From Bugula neritina (Eukaryota > Bryozoa > Gymnolaemata > Cheilostomatida > Bugulidae): 60,000 nucleotides of DNA. The position numbers were made by a program, and so were the translations under genes. Of the stretch, positions 11,193 through 26,100 are shown one piece after another. Location: NCBI GenBank assembly GCA_964035545.1, contig OZ037768.1:5573241-5633240 (forward strand). The letters run 5' to 3'. Each line of letters begins with the position of its first letter. Within the stretch, counting starts at the first letter, position 1. The notes beneath the pieces were generated by a model. The model saw only the letters and a list, made by a program, of their open reading frames with translations. It ran no database searches and was not told where the DNA came from.

Positions 11193-14100
11193 ATGATGGA
11201 GTTGAGGGCAGCTATATTCCATCTACTATCGGCCACATTACTCCTAAATCTACCAATAGTCAACTCGCAAGTTTTAAGTTGTCCAACGTCAGATCAAGGA
11301 GTAACCGACTGCTCAAGAAAAGGATTAACTTATGTACCCCGAGATTTACCATCCAGTACTAAACACCTGTAAGTTGTACTAAAATTAAATTATATTGATT
11401 TTCATTATTGTTGTTTCTTATACTCGTACTGATGCAGCAGGTATAAGCTTTTAGTTTTAATGTTTATAAATTTGCTTCAGAAAAACTGAAAGAATCAGTA
11501 AAATTATCAACTATCAAGCATTCTCCACTGTCTACATTGGTGTTTACTGCTCAGTGTTTAGGTGTTCTCTTTTTTATTCAATATCAATTATTAATTATTC
11601 TCGTATCGAATGCTTGCAATGATAGTACTTGTAATTATACCTGTAAAAAATACCTAGTTCTATGGCTGTGAGTTTGTTTGACTTCAACTTTTTTTATGTA
11701 CTTTCCATCACTATGACTATTACAAAGTGAATATTCCACTGCTATTATGATTATCAAATCACTAGTATTTGAGATTAATTTAGTTGGGGTGTACAAATGC
11801 TGTGCTATAAATTGACGAGGTCTGGATGTATGTGAATGTGCCAAAAGCTTATATGTAGTTGTCAATGTCAGCATGTTCAATCAACCCTTAAACCCAGAGA
11901 CTCAAATTGAAGTTTAATATAAGAAATACCTGGCAGATTCATGTCCATGGAATGGTTATAATTATACTATCTTATCAATATACACTGTGAACAGTTGTTT
12001 ACTGTGATTGTATAGCTCACGTTTTTTATTTACGTGAATATATACAAGTTTCAGCTCAGTAAAAAATAGAACATTTGATGATTCAGTGCCCATTTGTTCT
12101 AAGATTTATGGCCTTTTGTTTCATATTCAGTTTTGCTACATGCCTAATATGAGCTAACAAAAATGCTAGTTTGTACTCAATACATTTTTTAATTGATGGT
12201 TTTTTCCTAATTTTGGTTCCTTTGGGTTTCTTCATATTTAGCTTGGTCACTGAAAAAACTTGCTGCTAATATGGAAAAACAGATAGTCTTTTAAGTGAAA
12301 GCATTTCCCTTTTGTTAGAGTTTATAATAGCCATAGAAATCCCAAACAACACTGGAAGTGAATGAGCTAGCCCTCAGTGTAAACATAGCTGACAAAAACC
12401 ATCTCTTATAAAGACAATTATTTATGCTATAGGAGTGTTTCTTTTCTATTTGGTACTAAAATGGAAAATGAACCCCCAACTGGAATGGTGCAGAACTTTG
12501 CTTATTTCTTAAACCAAAGAAACATGCTCGGTACTTCAAATAACTTCTCATCTAGTGTAGGCCGTCACGAGAATGTTTATTTGTCTGTCAGATCTCGCTA
12601 TTTATCTGTCATGTTTCTGTATTGCAGCCATTGTTCATTATAGACCTAAAAGGTGGTGTTACATTGCATAAAAAAGTTGAGCATTCCTTACTCAACTCTC
12701 ATGTGCAAAGTTATATAAGGTTATTATGATTACCAGTAAAAGGAGATGTCAATGCACCAGTAAATGGATACCCATGTTCAGTTTCTAGTTTGCATTATTA
12801 TCAATGCTTCTATATGATACTGTATGTTATAAGCCTGAGGTCTAACCTTGCTTCTGTAAGGTTCACTTCAGTTCACCAATTTGCTAAATTCGTTATTCCA
12901 GTCTAACCAGATGGCACTTCCTCCTTTTTAATTGAAATTAGAAGATTTGTAAAGCAAGTAAATTTGTATTCCAGATGCTTTGTTGAGCTTCTTTATAGTT
13001 CATGGAGAAAAAGGTATATAAGTTGATAGCATCTGTGTATGCTATCAACTTTTTATTTTCTTTAGCAAAACTGACTGAGTTGTGTTTTACCAAAAATAGA
13101 ATAATACTCCTTGTTAGATGGACTGATTCATTCATTATTCTGATAGTAAATAGATAGTAACTTCATCCATAATGATATTTTATAGTTTATCAAAATCATA
13201 TAAACAATTTGGATTATATATTTTCAGTGATATAAACTAATAAATAGATTATTGCAGGCATCAAAGATGCTCTAGAATACTTTTTACTCAGCTAAAGTTT
13301 GGCGCAGATGAGTTTACACTTTAGTTATATAAATTTAGTTAGCAGTAATGCACTGCCATAGTTATAGGAAACTGTATGCTACTTTGCTGTACAGTAACAG
13401 TGGAGTTTAGGAAACATATTTATCACATTTGACTGCTGGTTGCCATGGCTGGCTGCTTCACTGTGATTTATTACTACTCTGTTGGGTGTTAGTGGGGTGG
13501 ACTCTGGACCCCTCAATCTGTATTCAGACTACATCTACACTCTTGGGGCTAATAATTTCAGTTTGTAGAAAGACCAACTAAGTAAAAGCAAGCTAAAATA
13601 TGTATTACAACTTGCCTTCGATTATGGCTGAACATAACTTGCACATGAAATAATACAAAGTATGGTCTGCAATGGCCGACATATGCATTCACGGCCTTTT
13701 TTGACTATAATATACATGCACTATGGTTGATGTTTTCAAGCTGCTGGTGTATTTACTCTGCAGTCTCGTGTACATAGTATTCAGTAACCTTTTAACATTA
13801 CTAACAATTGAAAGAATGCTTTGGGCACTTTCATTACTTGCACAGTGAATCGACTCACAAACTAGCATAGTATTTCTGTTTACACACAGCTCGTTGAATA
13901 GAAACAAGCAGTCACTTGACTACTGCTTAATCCAACACACTTGAGCTACATTTAACACCACCGACTCTCTCTACTCATTAAGCCATACAATTATCAAACA
14001 TTCACTTGCATTAACCCCACCAAATGTTGGACTTGACACCTTGTCTATACAAAAAAAATCTACTGCTTTTTTCAAACTGTAAAGCAAATAAATACTTAGA

Positions 14101-17100
14101 ATACCAGTAGGCTAACCCTTAGCGTACTTGCATTTTGTATCGCCTAGTTTGAAAATCACTTTTAAACTTCAGGGAACTGAAATTCAACCTTAGTTACTAA
14201 AATGGAGCTGTAACCAGTAAAAACTATGTAACACACTCTTGAACTGGACATCAAAGTGATTTCTGAATATACTCAATGGCTACAAAATTGCTCATCATGC
14301 AACTGCATTGTTATACTCGTGTATAAAACTACGTTGGCAAGGCTTGCTTTGCAGTTGTGTGATCATCTTTGATATTAATACTTGACAGTTGAGGCTAGTA
14401 ATACGATTCGTTTATCATTACAACGACAACGCATTTTATGATGTGGTTTTCACCTAGTGTGAAATGTGGTTTTTACATTGAAAAGATACCATCGCGTGTT
14501 AAATTTGATAATTGACTTAGCTGCAGTGGGAGCCACCTGATCGGGCAGTTGTGTCAATATAGAGGATATTTTCCTACGGCTCCCTTTACTAACACGTCTG
14601 CCCAGAATATGCTTTCTAATTATGAATTCTGCATAAAATTTGCTCCTCGTTTTGTTGAATTTAGAGCACTACTACTAGTGTACTTTGTCTTCTAGCATTT
14701 GAGTTCCATGCTATTGGACAGCAGAATAATTATTACATTTGAATTTCTGGAGAACAGTAACCGATTTGAGATAATTTAGTGGCCCGTTCAGAACTGCTGT
14801 TACAAAGCAGAATATTATATTGCATAATGGAGAGAAACAAAAACCCTTACATAAAGTTGTTTGGACTAATAAATCTATTATTCATTACAAGATGATTTGA
14901 AGTTGATAGGCCCAGCTGGTTAGAACTCAGTAATATGTTATAATAATGGGGCAGTATAGAGCACAACACCTGTGGATAATTGAATAAGTTCCTATCAAAT
15001 TCCAATATAGCTAGCTATTCATTGATTCACTGATCATTCCACTAGCTTACTGACTCACCCTTCTCTATTATAATATAATATTTGTGTCATCTTCTGTCAA
15101 ATATGTGAAAAATTAAAAAACATTTATGAACATTGTTTTAGGTTTAGTATGTTATTAAAATGACTAATCACAAGCTGTTGATTTAAACTATATCTGTTAG
15201 ATGACACAATATCCTCACTAAACAGATGTGTGTGCGTTCAGTATATTCCAGCTGTGACTAATATAAACTATTTATTCCAGACGACTTGAAGGTAACATGA
15301 TTGAAGTGATAGAAGCTGCAGATTTTCCTATAGTAATGGCCCAGCTGGAAGAGTTGTAAGTAGCCCTATTTTCTGGTGTATGAGACAGGAGTTAAACTAA
15401 CCTCTCCCCAAACTAAACTCCCCAGTTAGTTCACCTCTGCTATCCTTGCTAATGATTACTTAATATTGTTCATGTGTTACTCGAAATTATCTTGTGCGTG
15501 TTCAGAGTGACTTTACTAAATATCTTGTCATCTCGAAGATTTAACTGATAGAGTTGCTGGCCTTCACTAGCAGTCAACAAGCAAATTCCCTTATCAGTAA
15601 ACATGGGAGCATTAGCTTGTATTGTAATGTATCTAGTTGTCCACAAATCCCTTTTGTACGAGTGAACAAAGAAAGAGCTTGTAGTGCGGGCTGAATCATG
15701 ACTGCAATAAAGATAAGACTGGGGATATATTTTGTAGTGAAGATGGGAAATCAATTGAAACTAGCAAATTTGTCAAGTGTTCTACTGATAGCCAATACAT
15801 TGCAACACCTGTAACCACACCTTTCCTCTCATCCCCCTCTCTCTCTCAATCACCCTCACCAAATTTAAATATCAACCTGTGAAATTAATCCACATAGTTT
15901 ATTCAAACATTTTAATTAAGCTGGTTGAAAGTGAATGGAGTGATAAATCAAATTACTAACTCATTCCATTAGACTGGTTTAGGCACCACAGCTGCGCTGT
16001 CTGCCTTTCAAACAGTAAATCAATCAATTGAAAACCATTCATTTATCTTAGCACATTCCCTTCATGAATAACTCAAGTAAAATTATTTTTACATTGCTGT
16101 TCGCACCTGTGTTAACATAAACTTTGGGATAGCGAATGTCATCAAATTCTGTTTTAATTAACAAGATCGGGATGTGTACATGACAGAGCTGGCTGTAGTT
16201 GTATGGATATGTAAAGCTGCCAAGCTAAGGCAGCATTGATGAACATGTAGTGCCCTTTCCATATTGACAACATGAAGATGTACACTTTACTTCAATACAC
16301 ACCGTCATGTATACATTATATATGTTATAATTCTCTATTATAGAACTCTGAGTGAAAACCTTCTACACAACATAGACACATCTACATTCTGCCATAAGTT
16401 ACCTAAACTAAAGATTCTGTAAGTATTATTGTAGACTGTAGAGTATAGATTATAGAATACAGTGTCTTTGTTAGCCATGTTTGGTTTTAATTTACCTGTT
16501 TCCAAGTCTACTTGTGTTACAGGAATAAGTTCTCATTATTCTAATTGGACTGTTTTTATGGGTTTGACTTGTACAGTTAAATGCAAGTTTGCTTCGTGCA
16601 AACATGTATATTAACTATTTTCACTCTTATTTGCTGCTTTTACAAAACAATAAAACACTTTTTCTAATGTTTGATATGTTTTGTGTTTAGGCGTCTCAAC
16701 AGGAACAAGCTGCAAACCCTGCCAGATCTTACATTCTGCAAATCTCTTGTAGAAATACACAGGTATCTATTTTCTGCTATGATTTCTCTGAATAATATAA
16801 GACCTCCAAAGACAGCCCACCATCTGAAATACTTATAAATTACTTCATATTTACTATTTCAAGTATTTGTGATGCTATCTTCTTGTGGAAAGCAAACATC
16901 ACTTATTGAATAGTAACACAATATTTCATGATTTCATAAATGGACTCGCTGCTGAGAATTCCTGTCAGGTTAGATTCACAGGTGCCAGGTGGGAATATTA
17001 ATTAAGTTCCACCAGATAGTTTGGTATTTTATTTGGTGTCTAACATAACATTTGATTGTTTATTTATCTCCAGTTCTAGTAATGAAATAGTAAGACTGGA

Positions 17101-20100
17101 TGGGAAGGTTATATCTGGTCTGAGAAGACTCACAAAGCTCGATCTCTCCAAAAACAATCTGACTAGTGTGACGGCAGCCATGATACCCACAAACACATCA
17201 CTCAGGCAGCTGTGAGTAGATACAGTAAGGCAGTCATAGGGGAACCTTCTAGAAACATAGATTGACTTTAGAGTTAGTCATTCAGTTTTCGTTGAAAAAC
17301 TCGACACTGAAAACTTGATCTATAAAACTATAATTTATTATGTATAAAGAAGCTTTTAATTCTTGTACCTTTTTTTAACCAACCCATGCTCTGTGCGCAC
17401 CCTTGAGATTTATTAGAAACTTTATGCACACAAAGTTTGAACATAGATGGCATAGCTTTAGTCAGTAGCAGATCATCTATTGTTTGTGTTCACACAATCG
17501 TTCTGATTTTGTCAAGATTAAGCTAATTTATTCAAAAAAAATTATTGGTAATTGAAATTTTAAAAATTTATAATGTAGATATTGGAAATTTGCTATTTTA
17601 TTTTCTCAAATTTGGTGGAGCAATATTGAAAGATGTTGCTTATTGGAGTGGCAACACAAACTTGGAAGTGAACTGAAATAGGATGAATATTGTTGGTCGA
17701 AAATATCCATCTTTTTCTCAGCTCTCTTCATCTGTTCACCAGACCATCAACTAAAAATTATTGAAAACACATTAGTTATCATTTTGTAGCTGACAAGGCT
17801 GGTTAATCTAACCAAAATGGCCATTATAGTATAATAATTCTTCCACAACCTTTGGTTAATACATTATGACAATTGGTATTGAGTGCATAGCAGCTCCTGT
17901 TCCAACATTGAGTGCAGTTAATTCGCTATAAAGTATGCTTGATCTCTACTCCTTGTTCTGTTATTTAGCCTTCTCAACAACAATGATATCTCCTCTATGG
18001 TGCCTGGTGCTTTTGCTGAAGTACCCACGCTGGAGAGGTTGAGATTGAGTAAAAACAGATTGAGTGTCATACCTACACAGCTGTTCTCAGATCTGCCTAA
18101 CCTACTAGCACTGTGAGTGTTATTCTATTGTATTATCTATTGTATGACACTAAATACAGTATCACAAGGCTGTGAGGAGGTAGGTGCAGTAATGGAGAAA
18201 TTGAGAAAAGCCTGTGTTCTAGATTGGAAATGTAGCAAAAGAAGTTATTTTCGCAAGAATTTCAACTCTCGTCCCAAACCAAAATGTAATAAAAAATTAA
18301 AAAACTTAGGCTATCTCCAATTCTCCACTACTGCTCCTTCAATCTGTATCCAAAAATAATTTTAAAGAAGTTTATGCCATGCTTTTTCATTATCGTTTGT
18401 GAGAGATGAGATTATTGTAGAAAATATCTGAATACAGATAAAAACATGGTTGATTAAATTTGTATTTAGCCCAACACCCAGGGAGACTTCACATCATCAA
18501 AGGCTATTGGAGTTAATTTATAGTTGCCATCTTTTGTATTTGCATTGTTTGCCCGTTTCAATGGCACTGAGGATATTCTTTAAAATATTGATTAATGCTT
18601 GATGTGAGAAACCACAGCGCATCCACTGTTGTGTTTTTTCTAGCTTATTGAAAGTTGTCAGTGAATGGACAACAATGGGCCAATGTCAAGCTATTTCTCT
18701 TGCTTTCAATGCTCTTTGAATTTGATATCACCCCCTTGGTTTTAAAGGATATGATATTTTCTCAACTGATTTCCAGAGCTCTGCTGCAACCTCAATAGTT
18801 ATAATCATATATGTTTTGTGATGTTTTCATACATTGATTTCTTGCAGAGTAATTTATTTTAAACTCTGGAGATGGCCATTGCCATAGGCATTCTGAGCTG
18901 TTATACAAATTTTATATGTTGACAGAGATCTGAGCAAGAACCGTCTTACCACCATTGGCCATCTCTATTTCACACGTCTTCTTAAAGTTAAGACGATCAA
19001 CTTGGAAAAGAACAGAATTAATAGATTACTAGATGGCTCATTCTACAAGTGCAAAGCGTTGGAAACATTGTAAGTAGCTGAATTTCTTTTCTCTACAATG
19101 TAACAGATTTCTGTAGAATTGTTGGATAGTCACTTGATATTTGGCCATCAAATGTTCCAATTGCCAATCTCTTGCGATGCAACACAACTGGCTGCAAAGG
19201 TTATGTTTTATCAGCAGCCATTTCTGCTCAGACCATGTCTATTTTATACCATTATATAATCATATGCAATTATCATATAATATCATATAATATCATATAT
19301 GCAATCATTATATAATGCAACCCAGCAGTGCCAAAGTGTCAACAGTTAGCTCTGTTTGCCTCAAGTTTTTCTACTGGCTGCTTGTTTCTAGTAAATTATG
19401 CCAAATTCTCTCACGCTTCACTGGAAACTGGGTTGGCAAGGCACGCTACTTGTATTACACCCCCTACTTACTTTTATTTCTAGAAACTTAGGCTACAATC
19501 AGCTGAATAACATAGTTGGAGGACCACTGTTTGGGCTGGACAATCTGACAGAGCTGTAAGTTTTTACACTTCGTCTTATCATCAGTCTATGCTATAACTG
19601 TAAGAGTTGTCAATGTCTGCAATACTTGAAGTATTATAACTATATACATGTATATATGGCTACTTTTCAAAGATTCCTTCAAATTCAAATTCTTTAGATT
19701 AAAATTGAAAGTAAATAAAGTGGTTGTGTGGTATACAAGTAAAATATTGTTAACCACTGATACGCAGTTCAAACAAATAGGTGGCAAAGCAACACCTGTT
19801 TCAATAGTTGCTAGCCGTCTTGTCAACAATTTGCAAATATTTCAGATAAAATATTGAAAGCTGCTGCTGTTGCATTGTCAGCAATTCACCAGTTAGTTGA
19901 GGCTGGTAACCACCACCACTCAATGCTGAAAATATTCCAGTCTAATAAAAAAGCTGTCAAAATGTTTTAAATGCCTGAATTGTTAAATCAATCACATTTC
20001 TTGTGAAAAGTCAATATAAGATGAAAATCCATTATTTATGTGAAACAAATTGAACAGATGTGTTATCTTCATGCCATCACGGGGTCTGTACACGAGAACT

Positions 20101-23100
20101 ACATACTTAGAGTCTGTATTTTGTAAACTCTAATAGCTGCATATAATTCTAGTCAAATAAAGGCCTTGGAATATATAGCCCCATATGTCACCTGCTCTCC
20201 CTTGTCAACTCACTTGCTTTGAATGTCTTGTGATATTTTGGCATTAGGTCAACATATTGAAAATAATTTAGTGTATAAATGTGTGGTGGACTAGCATAGG
20301 CCGAGTTCTTCTAAACTGTGCTGTATTATTTTAGGGTGCTGACTAAAAACAACATAAGCAGCATACAAGAGGGCACCTGGGCACAGGCTTCTCATATTAA
20401 AATACTGTGAGTACAGCTCTTAAATGTTGTAACTTCTTTTCAATCAACACCATAGAAATGCAGTCTAAGCCTTCTCTCATGGTTGATTATACAGTATAAG
20501 AAATATGCTCTGTGTTTGTTTGTTTTAATATCATTGGTTGATTTAGGAGATTGTAGCGTTAAAATTTGTTCAGGTTTGCAGAAAATTTTGAAGTGATGTG
20601 TACTGAAGTAAAAACTCTGCTGTCAACACTGTATTCACATATTCAGTATTTACATTATATCCCTTCTTTACATTGTATCCAGTCTTTACATTATATTCAT
20701 TGTAGTATGTATTATATCCATTGTTTAGCCCCACTCCAACATCAGTGTATAAAAATGTTTTGTGTTTGTTTACTGTAGCTTTTTATAAAATTTTATGCTT
20801 AGAGTTGTGGTAAATAGGAAAGTCTGGTGCAATATTTTTACAAGCCACCGAATTAAGTTAGTTGTGTGTGACATTGCTGGTATTGCCATAGATGGGGGAT
20901 ATTATTCACATTACTACTGCACTAGCATGCTGGGATATGTTACGTAATGCCATGTTCTTGTAGGGACATCTCCCATAATAAGTTGAATGCCATCAGTTTG
21001 ACTGACTTCACAAATGCTGGTAAACTTGCATCTCTCGACTTGGCCAACAACAAAATCAAGCAGATTGATCAGAATGCATTCAGAGACCTGACGTCACTTG
21101 ATAAATTGTAAGTTTCAAGTTAAAGTATCTAATCTCTAGAGGGCCTGCTAATGATGATTTATATGTTGGCCCAAATATTCGAGTACTGTACGGTAGTACT
21201 GTAGTTTCTACATTTTGGATTTTAATCCTGTAAAACTGGCAGTAGAGTTGAAGAAAGAGTTAGTTGAAAAATGCTCTTCTCTTGTGGTTTGCCTCATAAA
21301 TCAACAGACTTCCTGAGTCATTATTTGTGCAAATTCTGTATCGTGTCGCATCTGACTCCAAGAGGAAACTTCACCAGAGTATGTGTTGAGAGTGTAGCAG
21401 TGTAGCTTCATCTCTCAGTAAAGACTCTGTGTAACGATGACTGTTGGAACTGGAGAAGTCATGGTGTTATTCTGTTGATTGTAGAGACTTGAGTGGGAAT
21501 GAACTGTCGGATATTATCCAATCAACTCCGACCACCGCGTTCAGCTCTCTCACTGGTCTCACCAGCCTTGACCTCAGGGCTAACCGTCTACAGACCATCA
21601 CGGCCAAGTTACTCAGTGACATGGAGCAGCTTCAGACCCTCGACCTCAGTAACAATCCAGTAACTACAGTAGACAGCTATGCCTTCAACGCTTTGTCCCA
21701 CCTTACAATGTTGTGAGTACTACATCCCACCTAGCTGTGTTGTCTCCCACCTAGATATGTCATGTATGTGGAAGAACCCTCCTGAATAGCTGCAGGTTCT
21801 GTTATATCCTCCCCAACCTGCTTCACACACACATCTCTATTCATGAATAATTGGCTGCCCATTCGCCAATGTCAACATCTGACTGTTTTATTTGGAACTT
21901 GCAGCATGTTTTGTTGTTTTCTGTGTCAGCACGCTGCCTGACAGGATCCAAGAAGGTAGTGGACTTCAACTGCCTGATGACCTATGCATCACCAAATGTC
22001 TGCCATACTGTTTTATTTATAGCAGTTAAGGCATGAAGATTGTAGACTCTAAACCTAAGTGGTTAGAAGTATATATTGCTGTTTGCAGGGGCTTGTCTAC
22101 AAAGACCATGGTGTGTGACTGTAAAATATCATGGCTGCCTGAGTGGCTGCAGGATAAAAGGCTTCGGTCGGAGGTGGATGTGCAGTGTGCGCTGCCGACC
22201 TCATTGCGGGGTCAGAATCTGTTTGATATCAGCAGCAGCGAATTCATGTGTGATGGTGAGTGTTAATAGATAGAACAACCTTCACCTTGTTGATAAACAC
22301 GTTTGCTTATTGATCAGGTGGTGGTGACTTACCAATAATATCATGTAACAAGTTTTTGTGGTGTATTCAAATTTAAATAGAAAATTAATTTTGTTGCTAT
22401 TTTAGCAAGTTAGTAGTTCTTTCAATGCATATTCCACACTTAAATGAGTTGAAGTATTCTAAGAAAAGGTTTTTTGGCAAACTTCTTAACCTCTAAATGA
22501 GGTATAGACTTTCTAGGCATTTGGTTGCATTGAGTCAGTGAAAAATGAGTGCACAGCTGGGCAGCTGCCTGCTCGCTGCCTGCTTGCTGCCTCCTTGCCA
22601 TTGATTACATATATGAGAGATGAAAGATGAGAAAATTAGGGAAGTTAAGCTAATCAGGATGCGTAATAGTTTTCAGGCATTCCACTTACAGTCAAATGGA
22701 TTGCAGGTCTAGATAATAGATGACACAATGCGTGGCTATACATACACCTTCTCTCTTTCTCTGCTATTACAAACTTATTTCTACATACAAAGATATGCTT
22801 GTGTTAGGTTCATACTGCATATACAGCCACAATCTGGAAGTGATAGTTAGCTCTAATGGATGCCATATGTGTGAACTTCTGGATTTTTATTTACAATAAT
22901 AATGTGTATATCAGGAATGAGTTTATGCTCTCTGATCAACACATACAATGAGTTATACATTCCATATGTCACAAGATAACGTCAGCTGCCACTAGTTTAA
23001 AACAATCAAAATTCTTGCTTATATCTGAAATCCAGCTGTTGTATGTTTTTCTGAGCTGGCTGTTACCATATAATAGCCCTTCTTTATCTTTCTCTCACAC

Positions 23101-26100
23101 CAATGGGGTTGTTTCCATAGCCTCTTCACCTGTGCTCTGGCTAAGCTCTTCCTAACGGGTGGGTATGAAATGTTGTAGCTGACAACCCTATTAGACCTGT
23201 GATCACGCGAGGAATTCAGCCTACAAGTGCTCTGAAGACCTCAAATGTCACACTGACCTGCATAGCCACTGCCAGCACTCAGTCCCCTGTGATTGTGGAG
23301 TGGAGGAAAGATGGAGAGGTGTGTATTTCAGCTGTAGTCAACTTTGAAACTCTCAAAAATGTGTAGAATAATATTACTTGAAAATTTTGTCGGAAATAAA
23401 ATTGAGATGAGTTGAAGTCATGAATATTTTGGTCAGGAATTTTCACGCAAATGAATATTCATAGTTTTGGCTTCTGAAGTTGCATTCAATGTTGTTAGCG
23501 TTGCATAGCATGTGTACATTTGTTGTTCATACTGGAGCATGTAAATTCCAAATTAAGTTTCCGTGAAAAACCTGGCTATAAGGTAGTAGATTACGCATAG
23601 TGCAGCCGAGAGTGTTTGTGTTTTGCAGCTGATCCCAGAATCAAGTGGTAAGATCTCCACGGAGGCCAGTTCTGATAATGACCATGTGTCCCTCTTCACC
23701 ACTTACCTTAAGCTGGTGAACATCGACGAGGGCGACGAGGGCCACTATCAGTGCAGATTCAAAAATGACTTCGGAGATGTTTTCTCAACAATAGCTCAGC
23801 TAAAAGTGTTGGGTATGTGCAGCACTTGAAATACTGTATGTGCACTGAAATGACACAGTGTTTTGCACTATTTTTTGTATTATGAAATGTTGTGTTGGCT
23901 GTATATGGACAAATAACTATGGCAATATTGTAATTTGCAAAAAACTGTTTTTTAAATGTTGCCCAAATGTCATGTGCTGAAGACACATTATTGATGTTCC
24001 AGGCAAATTTTGGTATATGCTATGAATAAATTACACTGCTAATATCTTTTATTTTCACAGATAGATCAACTGGTTCTTTTTTTTTTACTATAAATTGTTA
24101 ATTTGCAGCTTTTATTTTGTTGAGGGAGCTGACATATTATTGGTATTGAGTTGTTTAATAATGCTATTGTGTTTGGTGTTTCAGTGTTCCCGTCGTTCAC
24201 CAGTGTTCCTAGCAGCGTAGTTGTGAAAGCTGGGCAGGATGCTAAGCTACTGTGTGAGGCCACAGGCTATCCTCAGCCTTTCCTCTCGTGGAGTAAAGAT
24301 GGTGGACGAAACTTTCCAGCCGCGAGAGACAGACGATTTCAAGTCAATCATTCCAAGTTGAATGAATTCATCATAAAGGCCGTGCAGTGGCAGGACAGGG
24401 GAGTGTACTACTGTAATGCTACTAACGAGGCAGGCAGTATTATCACCAACGCCACTGTCAGTGTCATAGGTGGGTTGATTGATTGAATTCAATGTGATGG
24501 TAAATATGTTTTTAGTTCTGCAAGTTATGTTGTTTTTTGGCTGTCAGAAGGAAAGTGTTTACAAAATATCACCTGTACTTGAAAATGTGCCAACCTTGGA
24601 GCTGAATAATTTGTCTGTTGAAATACCTGGTGACACTTTGGTACTAGTGTCAGATACCTTGACAGTTAGCAAGCACTCTTCTGTGTTTTCAGCTCTTTTT
24701 ACTACATAGGATCCTTATAATAGATAGACATATGCTAACTAGATCTATAAACCTGGTGTTGTTTTAACTCCCTGCCAAAAGCATCATGTGTGAACAGTAT
24801 GCCGTGTATTATGTAATGCTGTACATGTTTGTAGTTCCACCGAGGTTCACAGAAGACATATCCTGTACCAACACGAAGGCCGGTGCGTGGGTGCTGAAAT
24901 GTCAGGTAGACAGCCATCCAAACGCAGAAATATTCTGGTATAAAGATGGCCAAGTCATACAGGTGTGTACTGCTTCACTTTTTTTGCTGATTGATAAACT
25001 ATTATACAGTGTTGGATACGTGACGAACCAGATGTGGATAATTTATCAAACCTGGCGTCACCTTTCACAGCAAAAATTTACTAGTTTTTAAACGCCAATT
25101 TTGTGGTTTAATGAAATGTAATGTATTATTGATGTTGGGCTTATATAAACTTCTGCAGATGAGGTGAAATATGATGGCTGGCATTTTCTTGGACTCGGTT
25201 ATTTTATGATAGATGGCTTTGACAGTGTTTTATTTTTAAAAAAACAGCATTTCTTTTTATATGGTAATATTAATAATAACTGTGTTGTTTCAGGCCAGTG
25301 AGAAATACGTATTTTCTGTAACTTACAACAACCTCTTCATCTTGGGTGCCACTGTAGAGGACAATGGCTTATATAAATGCTCAGCCAGTAACCTACTCGG
25401 CAAAGTCACCCAGCAGTGTGAAATAAAGATGAAAGAATCAACAACAGAGGTGTGTATTTACGGTATACTAAATTGATTGCATACTAAATTCTTGTTCTTG
25501 TCGTTTTTGCCATCTAACCACCCAATTAATGGTTTTCATTCAGGTCCATGTTCCAGTACCCAATGTAGAGCCTGTCAAGAAGCCAACACCTTTGGATAAG
25601 AATACCATAACTGGATTGATAGTGATAGCGGTGGTGTGTTGTGTGGTGGGCACTTCTCTAGTGTGGGTGGTAATTATATACCAGATGCGCCGACGACAAA
25701 ACAGAAATAGCTCTACTGAGACAGGCGAGGCAACTGTGCCGTTAAATAGCGGCAGCAAAACATGTGCTAGTACACAGAAGATCGGTGACAGCATTAGCAA
25801 CAGCAGTAACAGCAGCAGTAGCAGTCAAACAAAAACAGATAGCTTTTTTGGTAAGTGCAGCTGTATTTTCAATAGTTTGTTAGACTTTGTCTCTTTCCCA
25901 CCAATACTTTGGCCTTGGGAATAGTCAACAAGTTATGTTTAGTAGTTTCAACTGGAATATTTGATAAGTAAGTAAATATTCTTGTTGCCTATTAAAACAT
26001 CCCTAATTAGATGGGAAGGATTAATGGTATGAAGCTGAGCTTGTTGCTGATCTAGTTCCACTGTAGATCTGTTGAAACAAGACATATGATTGGCTCATTG

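Noticed and set aside
12461-12643. 60-codon frame in LRIG intron 1
   Set aside because: No splice context in phase and no similarity recognised.
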